19,958 nucleotides of DNA, taken from NCBI GenBank assembly GCA_964495805.1, contig CAZBWV010000005.1, positions 1 to 19,958 of the forward strand. The letters run 5' to 3'. Origin of the DNA: JALXCH01 sp964495805 (GTDB lineage: Bacteria; Calditrichota; Calditrichia; RBG-13-44-9). This document shows positions 15,623-19,958 of the stretch, in pieces (the first letter of the stretch is position 1; every line of letters starts with the position of its first letter). The notes beneath the pieces were generated by a model. It saw only the letters and a list, made by a program, of their open reading frames with translations. It was not told the DNA's origin and did not search any database. The position numbers were made by a program, and so were the translations under genes.

Positions 15623-15728
15623 TGAGACCCCTCGACTCCGCTTTCGCTCCGCTCGGGGTGACACGTCGTCCTGCTGTCATTCCGACTGGAGCGACGAACG
15701 CAGTGAGGAGCGGAACGGAGGAATCTCA
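15623..15728. repeat. Paired palindromic repeat, unit 3
   Basis: Same orientation and the same ACACGTCGTCCTGCT spacer as unit 2. It differs mainly in the loop of the left half (CTTTCGCTCCG) and in GGAGCGGAACGG in the right half. The leader AGATGGAAA is shared with unit 4. Confidence 0.85.
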
Positions 15729-15759
15729 TTAGACTGCAATCCTTTTTATCCGTTAGGCA

Positions 15760-15983
15760 TTAACACCGTGGCTTCAGCCCGGTGGTACACAGTAATTCGA
15801 CTACTTGAATAAACCGCTTCAGCGGTTTACCAATGGTCAACTCACTGTATTTCTCCATCCTAAATTCATCCAAACTTCGGACGCTCACAACCATCAGTCT
15901 ATTCAATTCCGTGCCGAAACCGTTGAAACGGTTTCTTTCCTGTTCTTTACTTGCTGATCACCGGGCTAAAGCCGCGGTGTTAA
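15760..15983. repeat. ~224-bp element with 25-bp inverted ends and two internal hairpins
   Basis: The left end 15760-15784 (TTAACACCGTGGCTTCAGCC plus CGGTG) and right end 15959-15983 are inverted copies matching at 23 of 25 bases. Each end is itself palindromic at its core (GGCTTCAGCC; GGCTAAAGCC). Inside are two similar hairpins, AAACCGCTTCAGCGGTTT at 15811-15828 and GAAACCGTTGAAACGGTTTC at 15916-15935. There is no transposase and no clear target duplication. It looks like a MITE/REP-type non-autonomous element. The 64-codon plus-strand frame at 15833-16027 crosses its right end and is not a gene. Confidence 0.75.
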
Positions 15984-16026
15984 TCAATATTCGGGTTTCT
16001 GAACCAGGCAAAACCATCAATCCCTG

Positions 16027-16054
16027 ATCCTGTTCCATCCTGTACGTCCTGTCC
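16027..16054 (+). repeat. ATCCTGTTCC-ATCCTGTACGTCCTGTCC module
   Basis: Same two-step form as the right arm of the 15254-15425 element, with TACG in place of TTCA. It lies about 35 bases before half unit 4, the same arrangement as before units 2 and 3. Confidence 0.65.
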
Positions 16055-16088
16055 AAAATTCATTTTTTCAGCACAAGCCAGATGGAAA

Positions 16089-16127
16089 TGAGACCCCTCG
16101 ACTCCGCCACGCTCCGCTCGGGGTGAC
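16089..16127. repeat. Left half of the paired palindromic repeat (unit 4)
   Basis: TGAGACCCCTCGACTCCGCC to CTCGGGGTGAC without the inverted TTCC-type partner. It shows that the left half exists on its own, so the full unit is a composite of two elements. Confidence 0.8.
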
Positions 16128-16288
16128 GGGGCGGGAGCAGTACCACCAAAAATTTATTTTTAACTTTTCTGAATACCCTTCCCCACCTCTAATTGAATTC
16201 CTTGTTTGAAAACACCGCTTCCCGTTTTATTTTATTCTGTAAATATTCGTCTTGAACCGATAACCAAAATCTTACCGGAGATACGATC

Positions 16289-17497
16289 ATGTCGGACTTC
16301 TTTCAAAACGGACAAATTGTAACCTTACATCGCCTGACCGAGCGTTCGTTGGAGGAATTGGAACATGAGCTGGTGGAAAACGCTATGAAGCGGCGATTGG
16401 CGCTGGTGCTCCCCTCTCTTTATTCCGAACTGGAAGGACCAGCCCTGCCACACATTGTGGAAGAGCTCAAACAGGTACATTACATCAACGAAATCGTCAT
16501 CACCATGTACCGAATGAACGAGCAGCAATTTCAGAATGCGCGGGAATTTTTCTCTGTGCTTCCTCAGCGCTGGAAAATCATCTGGAACGATGGGCCCCGT
16601 ATGAAAAAGCTGTACAAACATCTGGAAAAAATCGGTATCGAAATCGGAGAACAGGGGAAGGGGAGCCAGAGCTGGATGGCTTTTGGGTATGTGCTGGCCA
16701 AAGGGCAATCCAATGTTATTGCCCTGCACGATTGCGACATCCGCAACTATACTCGCGAACTGCTGGCACGGCTGGTCTATCCCATGATGCACGCCACCCA
16801 TCCATTTGATTTTTGCAAAGGTTACTACTCCCGGGTATCCTCACGCATGCACGGACGGGTGACGCGCCTGTTTGTCACCCCGCTCATTCGTGCTCTGAAA
16901 AAAATGCTCGGCGCGCTGGACTTCCTGGAATATCTGGACAGCTTTCGCTACATTCTGGCAGGTGAGTTTACCATGAGCATTGACCTGGCCCAGCGCATGC
17001 GCATTCCATCGGATTGGGGGCTGGAAATTGGTGTCCTTTCTGAAGTGCACCGCAACACGGTGTTGCACCGCATTGCTCAGGTAGATATTGCCAAAACTTA
17101 CGAACACAAGCACCAGCAAATTCTGTGGAATGACATGGACACCGGTTTGTTGAAAATGGCCACCGATATCGCCAAATCGCTGTTCCGAACGCTGGCCGCC
17201 CAGGGCATCGTGTTCACCAATGAATTTTTCATTACTCTAAAATCCACCTATCTGCGCACGGCGCGGGACTTTATCGGACGTTATGCCATGGATGCCTCCC
17301 TGAACGGTCTGGAATACGATCGCCACGAGGAATCCAAAGCGGCGGAAAGCTTCGTGCAGAGCATCATACGTGCAGGTCAGGAACTGTTAGAAAATCCTTT
17401 CGAAACCGCTTTTATTCCCAACTGGAACCGGGTCATCGATGCCGAACCTCGCTTCTTCGAAATGCTCATCGACGCGGTGGAAGCGGATAACACATAG
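16289..17497 (+). CDS. GT81/GpgS-like glycosyltransferase (402 aa)
   Basis: Resembles glucosyl-3-phosphoglycerate synthase and mannosyl-3-phosphoglycerate-type enzymes, which join a nucleotide-sugar to 3-phosphoglycerate in the cytoplasm. Visible marks are ALVLPSLYSELEGPALP at about 38-54, QGKGSQSWMAFGY (122-134), the metal-binding DCD of ALHDCDIRNY (145-154), GYYSRV (178-183), GRVTRLFVTPLIRAL (189-203), GEFTMS (225-230), WGLEIGVLSEV (243-253) and YEHKHQ (271-276). The pattern and ~400-residue length fit the GpgS group rather than general GT2. The start has CGGAG eight bases upstream. No phosphatase of the GpgP/MpgP type follows, so the product (compatible solute, methylglucose polymer precursor or other) is uncertain. 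First gene of a plus-strand cluster. Confidence 0.75.
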   Translation: MSDFFQNGQIVTLHRLTERSLEELEHELVENAMKRRLALVLPSLYSELEGPALPHIVEELKQVHYINEIVITMYRMNEQQFQNAREFFSVLPQRWKIIWNDGPRMKKLYKHLEKIGIEIGEQGKGSQSWMAFGYVLAKGQSNVIALHDCDIRNYTRELLARLVYPMMHATHPFDFCKGYYSRVSSRMHGRVTRLFVTPLIRALKKMLGALDFLEYLDSFRYILAGEFTMSIDLAQRMRIPSDWGLEIGVLSEVHRNTVLHRIAQVDIAKTYEHKHQQILWNDMDTGLLKMATDIAKSLFRTLAAQGIVFTNEFFITLKSTYLRTARDFIGRYAMDASLNGLEYDRHEESKAAESFVQSIIRAGQELLENPFETAFIPNWNRVIDAEPRFFEMLIDAVEADNT

Positions 17498-17539
17498 AAA
17501 TTTTTCGGCACAGCGTCAACCAAAACAGATCGAGACTGG

Positions 17540-18454
17540 ATGAGTTATCCAGCCTATATCGATACCGTTCGGAGTTCGCAGTTTCTTCGGCGGCTAAAAC
17601 TGGCCAGGGAATTACTTGCGCCCTGCCGGGTGTGTCCCCGGAACTGCCAGGTCAATCGGCTGCAGGAGGAAACGGGTGAGTGTGGTGTCGGCAGGTTAGC
17701 CATCATTTCCAGTTACTTTCCCCATTTCGGAGAGGAACGTCCCCTGGTGGGGCAACACGGATCCGGCACCATTTTTATGGCCGGGTGTAATCTGGGCTGC
17801 GTATTCTGCCAGAACTTCGAAATCAGTCATCTGCGCCGGGGAGAGCCTGTGCCACCGGAACGGTTCGCCGGGATGATGCTGGAACTTCAGAAAGCCGGTT
17901 GCCACAACATTAACATTGTTACCCCCAGTCATATTGTTCCCCAATTGCTGGAAGCTGTCTCTCTGGCAGCTCGCCATGGCCTGCAAATTCCATTGGTGTA
18001 CAATTCCAGCGGATACGATAGCATGGCGTCTTTGAAACTGTTGGAAGGGATTGTGGACATTTATATGCCGGACTTCAAATTTTTTGATGATGCCGTAGCG
18101 GCACGCTACACCGCGGTAAGCAATTATGGTTCTGTAGCACGAAAGGCTCTGCGAGAGATGCACCGCCAGGTGGGGGATTTGCAGATAGACGAAAAAGGGC
18201 TTGCCCGTCGGGGATTACTGGTGCGGCATCTGGTAATGCCCGGCATGCTGGAACAATCCCGTCAGATATTCCACTTCCTGGCCAGCGAAATTTCCCGGAA
18301 CACCTATGTAAACATCATGGCACAGTATCGGCCCATGGGCGAAGCATACCGTTATCCGGACATCAATCGACGGGTGCGCTACCAGGAGGTTCGAGAAGCT
18401 TATCGTCTGGCCCGGGAAGCTGGACTGTGGCGGTTTGATGAAGAGCTCTGGTAA
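17540..18454 (+). CDS. Radical SAM protein, PflX / COG1313 type (304 aa)
   Basis: Carries the radical SAM cluster motif CNLGCVFC (Cys83, Cys87, Cys90) in AGCNLGCVFCQNFEISH, and the family block GCHNINIVTPSHIVPQLLEA at about 124-143. The N-terminus has four more cysteines, C29, C32, C36 and C48 (CRVCPRNC ... GECG), which could hold a second metal site. VYNSSGYD and IYMPDFKFFD follow in the barrel. This is the PflX/COG1313 group, related to pyruvate formate-lyase activases and to the AmmeMemoRadiSam enzyme, with no settled function. The ATG at 17540 has only a weak GAG upstream. It lies 42 bases after the glycosyltransferase and was probably co-transcribed with it. No glycyl-radical partner is nearby. 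Confidence 0.88.
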   Translation: MSYPAYIDTVRSSQFLRRLKLARELLAPCRVCPRNCQVNRLQEETGECGVGRLAIISSYFPHFGEERPLVGQHGSGTIFMAGCNLGCVFCQNFEISHLRRGEPVPPERFAGMMLELQKAGCHNINIVTPSHIVPQLLEAVSLAARHGLQIPLVYNSSGYDSMASLKLLEGIVDIYMPDFKFFDDAVAARYTAVSNYGSVARKALREMHRQVGDLQIDEKGLARRGLLVRHLVMPGMLEQSRQIFHFLASEISRNTYVNIMAQYRPMGEAYRYPDINRRVRYQEVREAYRLAREAGLWRFDEELW

Positions 18455-18532
18455 AAACGGAGATTTCTCCTGCCCCATTAAGATTTTTGATAACCGTCGT
18501 GAGACGAAGGATAAAAAAGGAGCCCGGATATC

Positions 18533-19423
18533 ATGGCCTATATCGGTGAAATTGCTGCGTTGCTTACCGCATTTTGCTGGTCACTTAGTTCTATTATTTT
18601 CACCGCTGCTGGAAAGCGACTCGGTGCCTTGCAAGTAAATCTGTACCGCTTGCCCCTTGCAGTGTTTCTTTTGGGAGTTACCTATTGGGGAATCGGGGGT
18701 ACCCTTCAGGTGCCAGTAGAAGCAATGTTGTATCTGGCTGTCAGTGGAATCATTGGTCTGGCCATTGGTGACAGTTTCCTATTCGAGGCGTTTGTCCGAA
18801 TCGGCTCGCGTTTGAGCATGTTATTGCTTTCCCTCTCCCCACCCATGACCGCTCTGTTGGCATTTATTTTCTTGGGTGAACGATTAAAACCGTTGGCTAT
18901 TGTGGGCATCGGTATTACAGTTCTGGGAGTAAGCTGGGTAGTGGCTGAACGTACACCCACTTCGGTGAGGCAGAATCGTCGGATATCTGTTACCGGCGTT
19001 TTGTTTGCCATTCTGGCAGCGTTGGGGCAATCAGTTGGTATTCTGTTTGCACGGAAGGGAATGGTCACCACTATGCCACCATTGCTAGCAACACTGATAC
19101 GCATGGCCAGCGCGGGTATTGTTCTATGGCCTTTGTCGCTACTCACCGGTTGGGTTCAGTCCCCTCGTGTTCTTTTCCGCCAGCATCCTCCTGCACTAAA
19201 ATTAATGCTTATCGGCGTCTTCTTTGGACCGTATCTGGGAGTTACTCTTTCCATGCTCTCCGTAAAATACACCGATGCAGGAATTGCTGCCACGCTCATG
19301 TCCACCGTACCTGTGATGATGCTTCCGATGGTCATGGCGCTGGAAAAAGAGCGCCCCAGCCTGCGTGCAGTTCTTGGCGCGGTAATTGCCGTGGTGGGAA
19401 TAGGGTTATTGTTTGTGAGATGA
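18533..19423 (+). CDS. EamA/DMT-family permease (296 aa)
   Basis: An integral membrane protein of the drug/metabolite transporter superfamily. Ten hydrophobic helices are visible, arranged as two EamA repeats. The first covers about 1-140 (ALLTAFCWSLSSIIF at the start; FIFLGERLKPLAIVGIGITV at its end). The second covers about 150-296 (GVLFAILAALGQSVGILFAR; LSVKYTDAGIAATLMSTVPV, ending IAVVGIGLLFVR). The conserved LGERL and the matching ALEKERPSL positions are typical. The substrate cannot be told; relatives export amino acids, nucleotides or other metabolites, or take up solutes. The ribosome site AAAAAAGGAG precedes the ATG by nine bases. It lies 78 bases after the radical SAM gene on the same strand, a gap that includes small hairpins without a T tract. 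Confidence 0.9.
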   Translation: MAYIGEIAALLTAFCWSLSSIIFTAAGKRLGALQVNLYRLPLAVFLLGVTYWGIGGTLQVPVEAMLYLAVSGIIGLAIGDSFLFEAFVRIGSRLSMLLLSLSPPMTALLAFIFLGERLKPLAIVGIGITVLGVSWVVAERTPTSVRQNRRISVTGVLFAILAALGQSVGILFARKGMVTTMPPLLATLIRMASAGIVLWPLSLLTGWVQSPRVLFRQHPPALKLMLIGVFFGPYLGVTLSMLSVKYTDAGIAATLMSTVPVMMLPMVMALEKERPSLRAVLGAVIAVVGIGLLFVR

Positions 19424-19798
19424 AGAAATCCATTTGAATCGGTTAACTACTTTAAACCAATACAAATTAGCTCAGTATACCAAATAACTTTACAGGCTGT
19501 TCAAATGATTATGTAAACAATAGCAAACATCTGACTCATTCCGAGTAGCCAACAAAAATATTCATGGTTACATTTAATTTCGGTTAGGTAAAAACGGCCT
19601 ACCACACTGATTAAATCGTTTCTCCTGGAAATAATACACTATTCGTAACGATTCTTCTCTCATAGTTCTTGATCTAATTCACATCCCAATCCAATTTCTA
19701 AATTTTATAGATTATTTATAGAAACCCAATTATTTTAAAACAGTCCGATTGATGTTATTTCTACAACAATTGTTGTGAAACAGACACGTCTGAAAACG
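19424..19798. other. AT-rich non-coding gap between convergent genes
   Basis: About 375 bases without a supported gene on either strand. It holds many short A/T runs, a 14-bp palindrome ACAACAATTGTTGT at 19763-19776, and the small inverted repeat CAGAC-AC-GTCTG at about 19781-19792. I see no clear terminator for the permease gene. Confidence 0.6.
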
Positions 19799-19809
19799 TT
19801 AAACGTTTT
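19763..19809 (-). terminator. Possible terminator region of the regulator gene
   Basis: Three inverted repeats follow one another: AAAACGTT-A-AACGTTTT (19793-19809, overlapping the stop codon), CAGAC-AC-GTCTG (about 19781-19792) and ACAACAATTGTTGT (19763-19776). In the minus orientation the middle stem is followed by TTTC only, so it is a weak intrinsic terminator at best. Confidence 0.3.
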
Positions 19810-19957
19810 TCGTGTCCACTCCCACCTGTTTCATTTTCCGATACAGATTAGCGCGGTCTATGCCCAAAATACGGGCAGCCCGGCTGATGTTACCACCAGT
19901 CTGTTGAAGGACTCGCTCAATGTAGCGTTTTTCAAATTCCCGGCGGGCTTCCTGCAA
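19799..19957 (-). CDS. C-terminal Fis-type domain of a sigma-54-dependent regulator (partial)
   Basis: The last 52 residues of a protein whose 5' part lies beyond the window. The sequence is LQEARREFEKRYIERVLQQT, then GGNISRAARILGIDRANLYR, KMKQVGV and a short tail before the TAA at 19799-19801. This is the helix-turn-helix found at the end of NtrC/FlrC/ZraR-type response regulators and enhancer-binding proteins. The receiver and AAA+ domains are presumed but not seen. It converges on the permease gene. Its nearness to the sigma-54 flagellar promoter makes a flagellar activator plausible, but other NtrC-family roles are equally possible from this fragment. Confidence 0.85.
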   Translation of the reverse strand: MQEARREFEKRYIERVLQQTGGNISRAARILGIDRANLYRKMKQVGVDTKNV

Positions 19958-19958
19958 A

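Noticed and set aside
15382..15732. Frames on both strands across the repeat units (for example 115 codons on minus, 96 on plus)
   Set aside because: They consist of translated palindromic repeats (HPERSESGVEGS pattern), lack ribosome sites and read through unit boundaries; not genes.
15833..16027. 64-codon plus-strand frame
   Set aside because: It begins inside the 224-bp inverted-repeat element and crosses its right end; no ribosome site.
15456..16127. CRISPR array
   Set aside because: Repeats are irregularly spaced, ~105 bases long, palindromic in halves, and have no uniform unique spacers or cas genes nearby.
16206..16238. Sigma-70-type promoter for the glycosyltransferase gene (TTGAAA, then TATTTT or TATTCT)
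   Set aside because: Spacing is 16 or 21 bases with a poor -10, in AT-rich sequence where such matches are common; not supported enough to list.

Overview
This window holds a 13-gene flagellar basal-body, export and hook operon on the minus strand, followed by a repeat-rich intergenic island, a short plus-strand operon of unrelated genes, and the clipped end of a sigma-54 activator gene. The organism looks like a flagellated bacterium of roughly balanced GC. Flagellar gene order, a sigma-54 promoter, and dispersed palindromes that read as 'HPERSESGVEGS' when translated are compatible with a Calditrichota- or other FCB-like lineage. That placement is an inference; no rRNA or marker gene is present to prove it.

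Layout. 1-348 is the open 3' end of an unrecognised plus-strand gene. 349-535 carries two opposed intrinsic terminators. From 14822 down to 536, all on the minus strand, lie in transcription order flgB, flgC, a small unrecognised gene, fliE, fliF, fliG, fliH, fliI, fliJ, a motE-like gene, fliK, flgD, a TIGR02530-type flagellar operon gene and flgE. A textbook sigma-54 promoter (TGGCAC-N5-TTGCA) sits just upstream of flgB. A FliA/sigma-28-like promoter lies in the only sizeable internal gap near the end of the operon, upstream of fliK. About 14880-16140 is an array of repeats: three paired palindromic units plus a half unit, four 'ATCCTGTTCATCCTGTC'-type modules (two of them forming the ends of a ~170-bp inverted-repeat element), and a ~224-bp element with 25-bp inverted ends and two internal hairpins. 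16289-19423 is a plus-strand cluster: a GT81/GpgS-like glycosyltransferase, a PflX-type (COG1313) radical SAM protein and an EamA/DMT-family permease. 19424-19798 is AT-rich and non-coding. 19799-19957 encodes the Fis-type DNA-binding tail of a sigma-54-dependent regulator on the minus strand.

How it fits together. The operon encodes the MS ring (FliF), the switch protein FliG, rod parts (FlgB, FlgC, FliE), the export ATPase complex (FliH, FliI, FliJ), the hook-length ruler (FliK), the hook cap (FlgD) and the hook (FlgE), in roughly assembly order. Both the sigma-54 promoter and the sigma-54 activator fragment lie in this window, suggesting, but not proving, a local FlrC/FleQ-like control circuit. 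The least explained parts are the 95-residue protein between flgC and fliE, the extremely long FliK (1086 aa), the enlarged FlgE, the Asp-Ser repeat in the MotE-like protein, and the repeat island between two divergent operons.
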